DNA of 64,000 bases from JAYPUA01 sp038133845 (GCA_038133845.1 JAYPUA010000011.1:1-64000), one strand, 5' to 3'. Positions 41,477-50,815 are shown, numbered from the stretch's first letter. Notes: generated by a model from the sequence alone, not told the origin. Translations and numbers: made by a program.

Positions 41477-42523
41477 ATGCAGAACACGAACGACCTGAAC
41501 GTCATCGCCACCACGCCGCTCACTCCTCCCAGCGTCCTGAAGGAGCGGCTGCCGATGACCGAAGCAGCCAACCGGACCGTTCTCGAAGGGCGTCAGGCGG
41601 TGCAGAGGATTCTTGACCGGACGGACCGCCGGATGCTGGTGGTGGTCGGGCCTTGCTCGATTCACGACCCCCAGATTGCCCTCGACTATGCCCAGCGACT
41701 CAAGGGGTTGGCCGAAGAGGTCTCGGACTCCATGCTGTTGGTGATGCGCGTGTACTTTGAGAAGCCCCGGACCACGGTGGGCTGGAAGGGGCTGATCAAC
41801 GATCCGGACCTGGACGGTTCTCACAAGATGGAGAAGGGCATCCGGCTGGCGCGTCAGATCCTGCTGGAGGTGAATGAGATGGGGGTGCCCGCGGCTACGG
41901 AGACTCTGGATCCGATCACCCCGCAGTACCTGGCGGAGCTGATCGCCTGGAGTGCGATCGGAGCCCGGACCACCGAGTCACAGACCCACCGGGAGATGGC
42001 GAGTGGGTTGTCGATGCCGATTGGGTTCAAGAATGGAACGGACGGGAGCCTGGATGTGGCGATCAACGCCATGCAGGCGGCGCAGGAGCCCCACCACTTT
42101 CTGGGGATTGATCCACAGGGCAACACGGCGGTCATCCAGACCCGGGGCAATCGCTACGGACACATCGTCTTGCGTGGAGGCAAGAACGGTCCGAACTTCA
42201 ACTCTGTCTTTGTGAAGGAGACCGAAGCCCAGCTGGAACAGGCCGGGCTTCCGGGAAGGATCATGATCGACTGCAACCACGCGAACTCCGGGAAGGATCC
42301 GTATCAGCAGCCTCTGGTGATGCGTGACCTGATTCACCAGATCGATGACGGAAACCAGTCCATCATCGGCGTGATGATCGAGAGCAACCTGGAGGGAGGC
42401 AACCAGAAGGCCTCTCCGGAGATGAAGTACGGGGTCTCGATCACCGACGCCTGCATCGACTGGGGCTCCACCCGGAAGATGCTGCTGGACACTCATCATG
42501 CCCTGCAGCGCCTTCAGACGTAG
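41477..42523 (+). CDS. aroG: 3-deoxy-7-phosphoheptulonate synthase (DAHP synthase, class I)
   Basis: This enzyme condenses PEP and erythrose 4-phosphate, the first step to aromatic amino acids. The 348-residue protein is of the AroF/G/H class: VVVGPCSIHDPQIALDYA, MRVYFEKPRTTVGWKG, IGARTTESQTHREMASGLS, GFKNGTDGS, MIDCNHANSGK, SITDACIDWG. Regulation by a particular amino acid cannot be predicted with certainty. Its stop overlaps by ten bases the stop of the convergent aldo/keto reductase gene. The symbol aroG is used for the class; aroF or aroH would be equally valid. Confidence 0.95.
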   Translation: MQNTNDLNVIATTPLTPPSVLKERLPMTEAANRTVLEGRQAVQRILDRTDRRMLVVVGPCSIHDPQIALDYAQRLKGLAEEVSDSMLLVMRVYFEKPRTTVGWKGLINDPDLDGSHKMEKGIRLARQILLEVNEMGVPAATETLDPITPQYLAELIAWSAIGARTTESQTHREMASGLSMPIGFKNGTDGSLDVAINAMQAAQEPHHFLGIDPQGNTAVIQTRGNRYGHIVLRGGKNGPNFNSVFVKETEAQLEQAGLPGRIMIDCNHANSGKDPYQQPLVMRDLIHQIDDGNQSIIGVMIESNLEGGNQKASPEMKYGVSITDACIDWGSTRKMLLDTHHALQRLQT

Positions 42524-43536
42524 CAGGGGCGTCCGGTGATCGGGTAGCGCGGGTCGTTGTATCCTGGTGTGGAGGGATGTCCGATGGACACCAGCGAGTC
42601 GAGCAAAGCCTCGTCCTCGTGGGTGAATTCGTGGCTCATCGCGTTCACATAGTCGACCCACTGCTCAAAGGTCCGCGGACCTGCGATTGGGCTGGTCACA
42701 ATCTGGTTGTTCAGCAGCCAGAGCAGAGCAAAGGCGAGCAGGGGCATGCCCTTCGCCTGAGCGTGCTGCCCTAGCGTCTCGGCAATCTTCATCGACTCTT
42801 CCCGGAATTCGGTCTCCATCATCCGCGTGTCCTTGCGTCCGGCACGGGTGGAAGGATCCGGAGCCTTTCCCGCCTGATACTTTCCGGTCAGAATGCCCCG
42901 GGCGATTGGGGAGTACGGCGCGACCCCCAACCCGTAGCGTGCACACGCCGGGAGCACTTCGACCTCCGGCATGCGATTCAACGCGTTGTAGTAGGGCTGA
43001 CAGATGCTGGGACGTGGCACTCCCGCCTGCTCTGCCAGACGAACGAACTCTGCGATCTGCCACCCCCTGTAGTTCGAGACGCCCCAGTGCAGCACCTTGC
43101 CGGAGGACATCACCAGCCCCAGCGTCTCCACCACCTCCTCAAGCCGGGTGAAGTCATCCGGATAGTGCAGATACCAGATGTCCAGATAGTCGGTATCCAG
43201 GCGCTTCAGGCTGTCGTCCAGCGCCTTCATCATCCACTTGCGGTTGTGTCCGCGCTGATGGACATCGTCTCCCATCGCGTTGCCCACCTTGCTCGCCAGC
43301 ACCCAGCGGTCCCGGTTTGAGGCGATCGCCTCGCCGACAATCTTCTCCGACTCTCCGAGGTTGTAGACGTCTGCGGTGTCGATGAAGTTGCAACCCTGCT
43401 CGAAGGCATGGTCAATGATCTTCCGGGACTCGGTAGCGTCGGTAGCGCCTCCGAACATCATGGTGCCCAGGCACAGGGGCGAGACCCGGAGACCGGAATC
43501 TCCGAGGTTTCTTCGGTCAGTGAGCGTAAATTTCAT
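42514..43536 (-). CDS. aldo/keto reductase
   Basis: The 340-residue protein is an NADPH-dependent oxidoreductase of the AKR fold. The catalytic tetrad appears as Asp and Tyr in FIDTADVYNLGESEKI, Lys in VLASKVGNA and His in IWYLHYPDD, and the cofactor motif is the C-terminal SPIAGPRTFEQW. The layout (SRGLTGTYR-like 'YSPIARGILTGKY') is close to general stress/YajO-type AKRs. The ATG at 43536 gives the normal N-terminus MKFTLTDRRNLGDSG. It overlaps the aroG end tail to tail and is preceded by a small ORF on the same strand. Substrate unknown. Confidence 0.88.
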   Translation of the reverse strand: MKFTLTDRRNLGDSGLRVSPLCLGTMMFGGATDATESRKIIDHAFEQGCNFIDTADVYNLGESEKIVGEAIASNRDRWVLASKVGNAMGDDVHQRGHNRKWMMKALDDSLKRLDTDYLDIWYLHYPDDFTRLEEVVETLGLVMSSGKVLHWGVSNYRGWQIAEFVRLAEQAGVPRPSICQPYYNALNRMPEVEVLPACARYGLGVAPYSPIARGILTGKYQAGKAPDPSTRAGRKDTRMMETEFREESMKIAETLGQHAQAKGMPLLAFALLWLLNNQIVTSPIAGPRTFEQWVDYVNAMSHEFTHEDEALLDSLVSIGHPSTPGYNDPRYPITGRPCYV

Positions 43537-43555
43537 CAGGGCGCGGGGAATGGGT

Positions 43556-43696
43556 TCAGCCTTCAGGCCAGAGGGTTTCCGGGAGGTGCTCCGAGGTAGG
43601 ATCGAAGCCTTCGGACTGTAGCCTCCGGGCGAGTCCAAAGTGTTCCAGCATCAGCAGGAAGCCTTCCAGCATTTTGTCTACAAGAGTGTTCCACAT
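43556..43696 (-). CDS. candidate small protein, 46 aa
   Basis: The ORF reads MWNTLVDKMLEGFLLMLEHF, then GLARRLQSEG and an acidic, Pro-rich end (PETLWPEG). It has a GAGAAGG ribosome site eight bases upstream and lies 19 bases before the aldo/keto reductase, in the same direction. Composition is amphipathic, not a clear membrane helix. No homology is recognised. It could be a leader or small regulator of the reductase, which is only inference. Confidence 0.4.
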   Translation of the reverse strand: MWNTLVDKMLEGFLLMLEHFGLARRLQSEGFDPTSEHLPETLWPEG

Positions 43697-43781
43697 GGCA
43701 ACAACCTTCTCAAGAGTCTCAGGAATGGACCAGGGTTCATGAGCCTCTTCGCAAGTTTGATGCCCAAGCCCTCCTCTGAGC

Positions 43782-44678
43782 TCAGGAAGGGGCTCGCTGT
43801 CGCCAGGCCTGCCAGAGTCTCCCGTCCAGAATCATCAGGCCCAGCGCCAGCAAAACCATCCCGGAGGCCTTCTCCGAGGACAGGGATTCTCCCAGCAGGG
43901 CGACTCCCAGCAGGTTGGCGCTGACCGGAACCAGCAGGGTGACCAGCAGCAGGTTGGTTGGCCCGGCAAGTTCCAGGATGCGGAAAAACAGCAGATAGGC
44001 GTAGCCGGTGCTGAGCAGAGACAGCCCCAGCAAGGCTCCCCAGACCGTCTCCGAAGGCATCGCCTCCGGAAGGCCGTCAAGGAAGTAGGTGGGGAGGAGC
44101 AGCCACACCGTCGAGGCGCAGAGCATCCCGGTTGCCGACTGCAGGGCAGGAACTCCCTCGAGGCGCAGCTTGCTGAAGCTCCCGGCCATGCCATAGCACA
44201 CGGTGGCCCCAAAGACTGCGACCTCTGCCCAGAGGTGGTCACCAATCTCCTGCAGCGCGCTGAGGCCAATCATCCAGGCCACTCCGGAGAGCCCGATCAG
44301 CACGCCCACAACCTTGCGGAGCGTCATGCGCTCATCCGGGAGAGCGAAGTGGGCGATCACGATGCCGGAGAACGGAGTGGCTGCGTTGAGGATGGAGGCC
44401 AACCCGCTGCTGATTGACTGCTGTCCAAAGACAATCAGGCTGAACGGGAGCACGTTGTTGAGCAGGCCGAGCACCAGGTAGGTGGCCCCATAACGCTGCC
44501 AGTCCAGACGCAAGCCCCGGAGTTTCAGGATCAGCAGCAGAAAGCCTGCCGCCAAGGCGACCCGGCAGAATACCGTGCTCAGCACCGGCAACTCGCGGAG
44601 AGAGATCGCGTTGAAGAAGAACGAACCGCCCCAGATTCCGGACAGGATCAGCAGGAGCCCCCAGGCCTTCAGGCTCAT
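43782..44678 (-). CDS. DMT superfamily (EamA) transporter
   Basis: The 298-residue protein has about ten transmembrane helices in two EamA repeats (SGIWGGSFFFNAISLRELPV..., FGATVCYGMAGSFSKL...). Such proteins export amino acids or related metabolites, or carry drug/metabolite. The start at the ATG 44678 overlaps the hemF stop (ATGA), so translation is coupled to hemF. Whether it handles a haem-pathway or unrelated compound is unknown. Confidence 0.85.
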   Translation of the reverse strand: MSLKAWGLLLILSGIWGGSFFFNAISLRELPVLSTVFCRVALAAGFLLLILKLRGLRLDWQRYGATYLVLGLLNNVLPFSLIVFGQQSISSGLASILNAATPFSGIVIAHFALPDERMTLRKVVGVLIGLSGVAWMIGLSALQEIGDHLWAEVAVFGATVCYGMAGSFSKLRLEGVPALQSATGMLCASTVWLLLPTYFLDGLPEAMPSETVWGALLGLSLLSTGYAYLLFFRILELAGPTNLLLVTLLVPVSANLLGVALLGESLSSEKASGMVLLALGLMILDGRLWQAWRQRAPS

Positions 44679-45592
44679 GCCATGCCGTTCAGCCACTCCT
44701 GCGGCTGGTAGTAGCGCTGCATCTGCTCGTGAGGAGATCCCGGGTCCGGATGCCAGTCGTAGCGGAAGTGGACCTCCGGAGGAAGCGACATGAGGATCGA
44801 CTCGATCCGGCCGTTGGTCTTGAGGCCAAAAAGCGTTCCGCGATCATAGACCAGGTTGAACTCGACGTAGCGCCCCCGGCGGATCAACTGAAACTGCTTG
44901 TCTGCCTCTGTGAACGGCTCCTCCCGACGCCTCTGCACAATGGGCAGGTAGGCCTCCAGGAAGGCGTCGCCGACCCTCCGCACCAGGTCGGCGTGGCGTG
45001 GATCGTTGCCGTCGAGGTAGTCGAAGAAGACCCCGCCCACCCCGCGCATTTCTCCACGATGTGCCACGGTGAAGTATTCGTCGCACCAGCGCTTGTACTC
45101 TGCATAGGATCCCGGAATCGCGGCCTCACAGGCCTGATGAAGCGTCTGGTGGAATGCCTGGAAGTCCTCCGGGTGAGGGTAGTACGGAGTGAGGTCCACC
45201 CCGCCTCCGAACCAGCAGGCTCCGGATTCGGTCTCAAAGGTGCGGACGTTCATGTGCACCGTCGGCACTCGGGGAGAGCGGGGGTGAACCACGAGGGAGA
45301 TCCCACATGCGGCAAACGGAGCTTGCGGGGTGTTCAGTTGACGCGCCACGGCCTCGCTCATCTCACCGTGCACCACGGAGATGTTGACACCGCCCTTCTC
45401 AAAGAAGCTCCCCTCCAGCACCCGGGTTCGCCCGCCTCCGCCTTCAGGACGCTCCCAGAGGTCCTCGTGGAAACACTGCGTGTCCTCCTGCTCCAGCGCC
45501 TGGCAGATGCGGTCCTGCAACGTTTTGACATAAAGTTCCATCTCCCGGAAACGTGCCGAAAGCTCCATGAATTTCTCCGATTTGATTGACAT
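44675..45592 (-). CDS. hemF: oxygen-dependent coproporphyrinogen III oxidase (HemF)
   Basis: HemF uses O2 to decarboxylate coproporphyrinogen III to protoporphyrinogen IX. The 305-residue protein has the family segments GGGGRTRVLEGSFFEKGGVN, GISLVVHPRSPRVPTVHMNV, WFGGGVDLTPYYPH, HRGEMRGVGGVFFDYLDG and GRYVEFNLVYDRGTLFGLKT. Its start lies 72 bases from ilvC in the opposite direction, and a DMT transporter is coupled downstream. Because hemW-type radical-SAM protein is also present, the organism may switch between oxygen regimes, though HemW itself is not a coproporphyrinogen oxidase. Confidence 0.96.
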   Translation of the reverse strand: MSIKSEKFMELSARFREMELYVKTLQDRICQALEQEDTQCFHEDLWERPEGGGGRTRVLEGSFFEKGGVNISVVHGEMSEAVARQLNTPQAPFAACGISLVVHPRSPRVPTVHMNVRTFETESGACWFGGGVDLTPYYPHPEDFQAFHQTLHQACEAAIPGSYAEYKRWCDEYFTVAHRGEMRGVGGVFFDYLDGNDPRHADLVRRVGDAFLEAYLPIVQRRREEPFTEADKQFQLIRRGRYVEFNLVYDRGTLFGLKTNGRIESILMSLPPEVHFRYDWHPDPGSPHEQMQRYYQPQEWLNGMA

Positions 45593-45613
45593 TTCTTCCC
45601 AGCCCCTTATATT
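45586..45613 (+). promoter_or_regulatory. strong sigma-70 promoter of ilvC
   Basis: TTGACA (45586-45591) and TATATT (45608-45613) are 16 bases apart, 50 bases before the start codon. The -35 overlaps the hemF start codon on the other strand. Confidence 0.75.
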
Positions 45614-45663
45614 TCAAAAGTTTTACACCTGACCGACAGACACTGCAAACCATTGGAGTTTGA

Positions 45664-46713
45664 ATGAAAGAGATCGAAATCAACGGGATCAAGGAAACCA
45701 TCATTGAGCGCTCAGACTACCCGATCGAGCGTTGCAAGGAAATCCTGAGCAATCAGACGACCACCATTCTGGGCTACGGTCCTCAAGGACGCGGTCAGGG
45801 GCTGAACATGCGGGACCAGGGGTTCAACGTGATCCTCGGGCTGCGCAAGGGGGGCAGCTGGGAGAAGGCGAAGGCCGACGGCTGGGTTGAGGGCGAGAAC
45901 CTCTTTGAGATCGAGGAAGCGGTACAAAAAGCCGACATCCTGCAGTTCCTGCTCTCCGATGCCGGACAGATTCAGATGTGGCCGACCGTGAAAGCGAACC
46001 TCAAACCCGGAGCGGCCCTCTACTTTTCACATGGTTTCGGGATCGTCTTTCACCAGGATACGAAGATCATTCCTCCCGAGGACATCGACGTGATCCTGGT
46101 GGCCCCGAAAGGCTCCGGACTGACCGTCCGCACGCACTTCCTCGCCGGTCGCGGGATCAACTCCTCCTTTGCCATCCACCAGGACTCCACCGGGACTGCG
46201 CGGGACCGCTGTATCGCCACGGCGTTTGCCATTGGCTCCGGACACCTGTTTGAGACGACCTTCGAGCGAGAGGTGCACAGCGACCTCACCGGAGAGCGCT
46301 GCGTGCTGATGGGCATGCTGCAGGGCGCGTTTCTGGCACAGTACGAGGTCCTCCGGGAGCACGGGCACTCTCCCTCCGAGGCCTACAACGAGACCATTGA
46401 AGAGGCCCTGCAGAGCCTCTACCCCCTGGTCTCGGAGAAGGGCATGGACTGGATGTACGCCAACTGCTCGACCACCGCACAGCGAGGGGCGTTGGACTGG
46501 GCACCGCGCTTCTACAAGGCCATCAAGCCGGTGGTGGAAGAGTGCTATCAGAGCGTCATCAGCGGGAACGAGGCTCGGCTCTCCATTGAATCGAACTCCC
46601 GCTCCGATTACCGCGTTCAGCTGGAGAAGGAGCTGGCGGAGATCGACGCTCAGGAGATGTGGCAAGCCGGAAAGCTGCTCCGCCCGCTGCGTCCGGAAAA
46701 CGCCGAGGTCTGA
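45664..46713 (+). CDS. ilvC: ketol-acid reductoisomerase (IlvC)
   Basis: IlvC isomerises and reduces acetohydroxy acids with NADPH in Ile/Val synthesis. The 349-residue protein is a class I enzyme, slightly longer than the usual 330. It has the cofactor loop ILGYGPQGRGQGLNMRD, YFSHGFGIVF, the metal-binding KGSGLTVRTHFLAGRGIN and DLTGERCVLMGMLQGAF, and STTAQRGALDW. The longer loop HQDSTGTARDRCIATAFAIG is normal. ilvE is at the other end of the window; other ilv genes are not here. A GC-rich hairpin lies downstream. Confidence 0.95.
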   Translation: MKEIEINGIKETIIERSDYPIERCKEILSNQTTTILGYGPQGRGQGLNMRDQGFNVILGLRKGGSWEKAKADGWVEGENLFEIEEAVQKADILQFLLSDAGQIQMWPTVKANLKPGAALYFSHGFGIVFHQDTKIIPPEDIDVILVAPKGSGLTVRTHFLAGRGINSSFAIHQDSTGTARDRCIATAFAIGSGHLFETTFEREVHSDLTGERCVLMGMLQGAFLAQYEVLREHGHSPSEAYNETIEEALQSLYPLVSEKGMDWMYANCSTTAQRGALDWAPRFYKAIKPVVEECYQSVISGNEARLSIESNSRSDYRVQLEKELAEIDAQEMWQAGKLLRPLRPENAEV

Positions 46714-46719
46714 CCTCAC

Positions 46720-46743
46720 GACCCGGGTCCGCGGCCCCGGGTC
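46720..46743 (+). terminator. GC-rich hairpin after ilvC
   Basis: GACCCGGG (46720-46727) pairs with CCCGGGTC (46736-46743) around TCCGCGGC. It is followed by a pyrimidine-rich but not U-only tract, so termination is plausible but not certain. Confidence 0.5.
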
Positions 46744-46773
46744 TCTCCCCTCCTTCCTTCGCTTCTGTTGGTG

Positions 46774-47247
46774 ATGCAGTACTGGTTGATGAAGTCCGAA
46801 CCCAACGTCTTCTCTCTGCAAGACCTGCGGGAGTGCCCCAACCAGACGGAGCCGTGGGATGGTGTTCGCAACTACCAGGCCCGGAACTTCATGAAGGACC
46901 AAATGCGTGTGGGGGACCGGGTCCTCTTCTATCACAGCAACATCAACCCCGGAGTGGCCGGCACAGCGACCATCGCCAGTGAACCCTACCCCGACGCCAC
47001 CAGTTGGGATCCGGAGAGCAAGTACTTCGACCCGAAGAGTACTCCGGAAAATCCGCGCTGGTTCCTCGTGGATGTGCGTTTTGAGGCCGAATTTTCCCGG
47101 CCTGTTCCCTTGGCAGAACTGCGTGAAGCCCCGGGGCTGGAGGACATGCTGCTGCTCCGCAAGGGACAGCGCCTCTCGATTCAGCCGGTGACAGAGGCAG
47201 AGTTTCACATCATCGAAGCGTTGGGCCAACGTCCCGCCTCCACATAG
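46774..47247 (+). CDS. EVE domain protein
   Basis: The 157-residue protein begins MQYWLMKSEPNVFSLQDL, with WDGVRNYQARNFMKDQMRVGDRVLFYHSN, the diagnostic EVE-domain signature. EVE domains bind modified nucleobases in DNA or RNA; function in solo proteins is poorly known. The start ATG at 46774 is chosen over TTG/GTG just before it because family members start with M-x-Y-W-L. Not linked to a restriction system here. Confidence 0.92.
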   Translation: MQYWLMKSEPNVFSLQDLRECPNQTEPWDGVRNYQARNFMKDQMRVGDRVLFYHSNINPGVAGTATIASEPYPDATSWDPESKYFDPKSTPENPRWFLVDVRFEAEFSRPVPLAELREAPGLEDMLLLRKGQRLSIQPVTEAEFHIIEALGQRPAST

Positions 47248-47274
47248 CCTCCGCCTCTAAAATCGGAACGTGAC

Positions 47275-49290
47275 ATGACCTTCCGGTTGCCGCCTCCCCT
47301 CTCTTCAGTTCGCTGGACCTCCACGCTGGCGCTGATCCTCTCGATCACCGGGCCGCTCGCTCTCTACGTCCTCACGCTGCCGCGGACAGTTGTGCTGGAG
47401 GATGACGGACTGTTCCTGATGGCCGCCGAGCACCTTGGGATTGCGCACCCCCCGGGATATCCGCTGTTTACCGGAATCAGTCACCTGTTCATGCAGCTGC
47501 CGTTCGGAACCGGAGCGTTTCGCGGACACCTGTCCAGTGCGGTGCTGGGGGCGCTGGCTTGTGGGAGCCTCTACGGATGCGCCCGGGTGCTGGGCATCTC
47601 CTGTGGATCGGCGCTGGCCGGAGCCTGGGCGTTCGGTGCCTCGGAGCATTTCTGGTCCCAGGCCATCATCGCCGAGGTCTACACGCTCAACGCGCTGCTG
47701 TTCTTTGTGACCTACCTGCTGATCCTCAAGGCGCTGCAGCAGCCGGACACGCGGCGCTGGTGGTGGGGTGCTGCCGTGGCCTACGGGCTCAGCCTGGCCA
47801 ACCACTACCCGCTGATGGCCCTCGCCTTTCCCGGGCTGGTTGTCCTTGCGCTGCCGGCGTGGCGTGTGGCGCTGCGCCGTCTCCCGGAGTTGCTGGCGTG
47901 CTCTCTGCTGAGCGCGGCGCTGCCCTACGCCTGGATGGTCTGGCGCTCCCAACAGAATCCCCTGATCAGCTTCTATGGCCCCATCGAAGGCTGGCGGGCC
48001 TTCTGGTACTACTTCAGCCGCCAAGGGTACTCTGGGGTGGACATCAGCCCAAGCGCCGGGTGGTGGGACCGCTGGGAGTTCCTGCAGTGGTTTGCCTCCG
48101 AAACCTTCTGGCAGCTCACACCGCTCGGGTTCCTGCTGGCCTTCTGGGGAGGAGCTCTGGCGCTGGGTCAGCGGCGCTGGGGGGTCATTGCTTCCGGAGC
48201 GGTGGTGTTCCTGAGCAACAGCCTGGTTCTGCTGGTCTTGCTTGGCTTCGACTTCGACTTCCTCAACATTGCGGTGTTTCGCCCCTACTCGCTGATTTGC
48301 TACGGGCTCCTTGGGCTGTGGCTGGGATGGGGGCTTGACGAGTTTGCCCGGATCTACGGGGAGCAGCCGCGGTTTCAGGAGGCAGGAACGTGGGTGCTGG
48401 GCTGCGCCATGGCCGCACTGTTAATAGTCCAGAACCTGCCTCACAACTCCCGGGCCTCCGACACGTTTGCAGAGCAGCACGCCGCCTTGCTGTTTGAGCT
48501 GCTTCCTCCCGACGCGGCGCTCTTTGTGTATGGCGACTCGGAGACTGGGCCACTGGGTTACTATTGGCAGGTGGAGCAGCGGCGTCCGGATGTGGAGTTG
48601 ATCAGCCTGCAAGGGCTGGTGTACGCCAACCGGCTCTTCCCGGCACGCAGCTCGCGACGCCTCAAGCAGGAGACACTCCGGAAGTTTGTAGAGAGCAGCA
48701 ATCGCCCTCTGTTCTACACCGTCGACTCCGATCAGTTTCCGCACGGGCAGGGCGTGCGGCACTACGGGTTCTTCAAGGAGGTGCTCCGTGGAGGAGGCCC
48801 GGATGCCTTGCAGTTGGTCTTTCGTCCGGAAGCAGAAGCCTTCTTTCGCAGGCTGCTGCAGGAGGTGCCTTCGGACCGCTGGGAGCGTTTTCGGCGAAAC
48901 AAGCTCCTCCATCAGTATGGGGACTTCCTCGGATACGCGCTGCTGGGCGGTGGTCCAGAGCTTCAGCAAAAAATCCAGGCGCTGGTGCCGCTGGCCGAGA
49001 GCAACTACTTCAGCCTGACCGGAATGATCGAAGTCTTGATGCAGCATCGTGCCCAGCAGGCGCTGCCCCGGATCGAGGCTTGGCTCAAGCAGGCAGAGCC
49101 GCTCCGTGACGAGACCCTGGACAAGGAGCGCACGGCCCGTTTCCACTACCTCAAGGGCTTTGTCGCATTTCTGGGTGGACGCCGCGAAGAGGCGCTCCGG
49201 GAGTTCCAGGAATCAGCCCGCATCTACCCCCACCCGGAGAATGCCTCGATCCCTGCACTGGAGCAGCTTGGACAGCGTCCCACACCGTGA
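47275..49290 (+). CDS. DUF2723 family membrane protein (probable glycosyltransferase-like)
   Basis: The 671-residue protein has about eleven hydrophobic helices in its first 400 residues. It has the DUF2723 hallmarks: LEDDGLFLMAAEHLGIAHPPGYPL near residue 40, the acidic pair (LEDDG) expected of GT-C transferases in a lumenal/periplasmic loop, and WSQAIIAEVYTLNALL. The C-terminal 280 residues are soluble and probably extracytoplasmic, with GDSETGPLGYYWQVEQRRPDV and TPR-like helices toward the end (FHYLKGFVAFLGGRREEAL). Proteins of this family include eukaryotic TMEM260. The donor and acceptor are unknown. Start ATG 28 bases after the EVE stop. Confidence 0.83.
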   Translation: MTFRLPPPLSSVRWTSTLALILSITGPLALYVLTLPRTVVLEDDGLFLMAAEHLGIAHPPGYPLFTGISHLFMQLPFGTGAFRGHLSSAVLGALACGSLYGCARVLGISCGSALAGAWAFGASEHFWSQAIIAEVYTLNALLFFVTYLLILKALQQPDTRRWWWGAAVAYGLSLANHYPLMALAFPGLVVLALPAWRVALRRLPELLACSLLSAALPYAWMVWRSQQNPLISFYGPIEGWRAFWYYFSRQGYSGVDISPSAGWWDRWEFLQWFASETFWQLTPLGFLLAFWGGALALGQRRWGVIASGAVVFLSNSLVLLVLLGFDFDFLNIAVFRPYSLICYGLLGLWLGWGLDEFARIYGEQPRFQEAGTWVLGCAMAALLIVQNLPHNSRASDTFAEQHAALLFELLPPDAALFVYGDSETGPLGYYWQVEQRRPDVELISLQGLVYANRLFPARSSRRLKQETLRKFVESSNRPLFYTVDSDQFPHGQGVRHYGFFKEVLRGGGPDALQLVFRPEAEAFFRRLLQEVPSDRWERFRRNKLLHQYGDFLGYALLGGGPELQQKIQALVPLAESNYFSLTGMIEVLMQHRAQQALPRIEAWLKQAEPLRDETLDKERTARFHYLKGFVAFLGGRREEALREFQESARIYPHPENASIPALEQLGQRPTP

Positions 49291-49447
49291 AAAGCTCCCG
49301 GATTGTCCCAGCATCGTCTCTCCCTGAAAAGACTTGTGCTTTTTAGGCCAAACTCTAACGTGCTTTCCTTACCAACATCGTTGCAAGCACCGCAAGAAGC
49401 TTCCGGTCTTTGCCGCTTTTGATCACCAGTTCCTCGTGACCTCTTCC

Positions 49448-50782
49448 ATGCAAATCACCCTCAACGAGCTTGGAAACTTCAAGCGCTCCGTCCAACTTGA
49501 AATCCCTCTTGAAGACATCAAGTCCAGCTACAACTCCGTGTACAACCAGTTGCGCCGGACCCGAATGAAGGGGTTTCGCCCCGGAAAGTTTCCCAAAGGC
49601 TGGCTGGACAGGCGCTTCAAGGAGTACATGGCGGTAGAGGCCCAAGAGCGCGTCATCCCACGCTACGTCAACCAGATCGTCCAGGAACATCAAATCATTC
49701 CGGCCTCTCAGGTGGCCATCAAGGAGTTGGATTTCGACCGCAAGGAGCCCCTGAAGGCCGTGCTGGAGTTTGAGGTGCGCCCCAAACTGGAGCCTCCGGA
49801 CTACACGAAGCTCAAAGTTGAGGTCCAGGAGCCGGCAGCCGTCAGCGACCAGGATGTGGAAGACGCGCTGCTCCAGATCCGCGAGGGCCACGCCCAATAC
49901 CGTGAAAAGCCGGAAGACGCGGTTGCCGAGATGGGGGATCAGGCCAGCTTCCGCTACTCCATTTCCATTGATGGGGAGATTCTGGAAGAGGACAGCATGG
50001 CGATTCGGCTGAGTTCCGAAAAACCGGAAGGAGAGCCCGTCAACCTGTTTCAGGAACTCTTTGTCCCGCGCCTGCTGGGCATGAAGGTCGCAGAGACAAA
50101 GCCCGATGAGATCACCCTCCCCGAGAACTATCCGGATCATGCCGGCAAGACCGCCCAGGTTTCCCTGGAACTCAACCAGCTCGGCCGCATGGAGTTGCCT
50201 GAACTGGATGATGAGTTTATCCGGGACACCTTTGGCCTGAATGAACCGGATCAGTTTCAGACCACCATTCGAGAGGACATCACGCATCGTCGGACCCTTG
50301 AGGTCCGGCGGGCTTATCAGGAGCAGATCGACGATCAGCTGCAGCAGATGTACGGAAGCTTTGAGCTGCCGGAGAGCCCTCAGCTGCAGGTACGCGAGCA
50401 GGTTGCCGAGGAGTTGGCGAAGCAGGAAGAGCTTTCTGAAGAAGAGAGAGCTCAGAAGGCTGCAGAAATCGAGCAGCAGCGACTTCAGTCCATCCGGAGG
50501 CTCTACATCCTGGACACCATCAACCTTGAAGAGAAGGTGACGGTGGATTCCAATCAGGTCATCTCCGAGTTCATGAACACGGCGCAGATGTTTGGCCTGG
50601 ACCCAAAGCAGCTCATCGAGAGCCCGCTTGGCAAGAGCATCTACGAGAATATCCGGCAGCGAAACTACGAGGCTCAGGTGCTCGATCGTGTCACTGCACG
50701 GGTGTTGGGGGAGCCGATTTCCACCTCAGAGGAGGTCCATGACCACAATCACGCTCATGACCATGACCACAATCACGGATAA
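49448..50782 (+). CDS. tig: trigger factor (Tig), with His-rich C-terminal tail
   Basis: Trigger factor is the ribosome-bound chaperone/prolyl isomerase. The 444-residue protein has the ribosome-binding domain with the GFRPGKFPK signature (residues about 38-46), the FKBP-like domain (QASFRYSISIDGEILEEDS, VPRLLGMKVAETKP), and the C-terminal helical arms. The start is the ATG at 49448. The end is unusual, HDHNHAHDHDHNHG, an almost pure His/Asp/Asn tail that should bind nickel or zinc like SlyD. clpP and clpX follow in the classical tig-clpP-clpX order. Confidence 0.96.
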   Translation: MQITLNELGNFKRSVQLEIPLEDIKSSYNSVYNQLRRTRMKGFRPGKFPKGWLDRRFKEYMAVEAQERVIPRYVNQIVQEHQIIPASQVAIKELDFDRKEPLKAVLEFEVRPKLEPPDYTKLKVEVQEPAAVSDQDVEDALLQIREGHAQYREKPEDAVAEMGDQASFRYSISIDGEILEEDSMAIRLSSEKPEGEPVNLFQELFVPRLLGMKVAETKPDEITLPENYPDHAGKTAQVSLELNQLGRMELPELDDEFIRDTFGLNEPDQFQTTIREDITHRRTLEVRRAYQEQIDDQLQQMYGSFELPESPQLQVREQVAEELAKQEELSEEERAQKAAEIEQQRLQSIRRLYILDTINLEEKVTVDSNQVISEFMNTAQMFGLDPKQLIESPLGKSIYENIRQRNYEAQVLDRVTARVLGEPISTSEEVHDHNHAHDHDHNHG

Positions 50783-50815
50783 TCCATCCTTCAACCTTTC
50801 ATCAGAAGAGGCATC

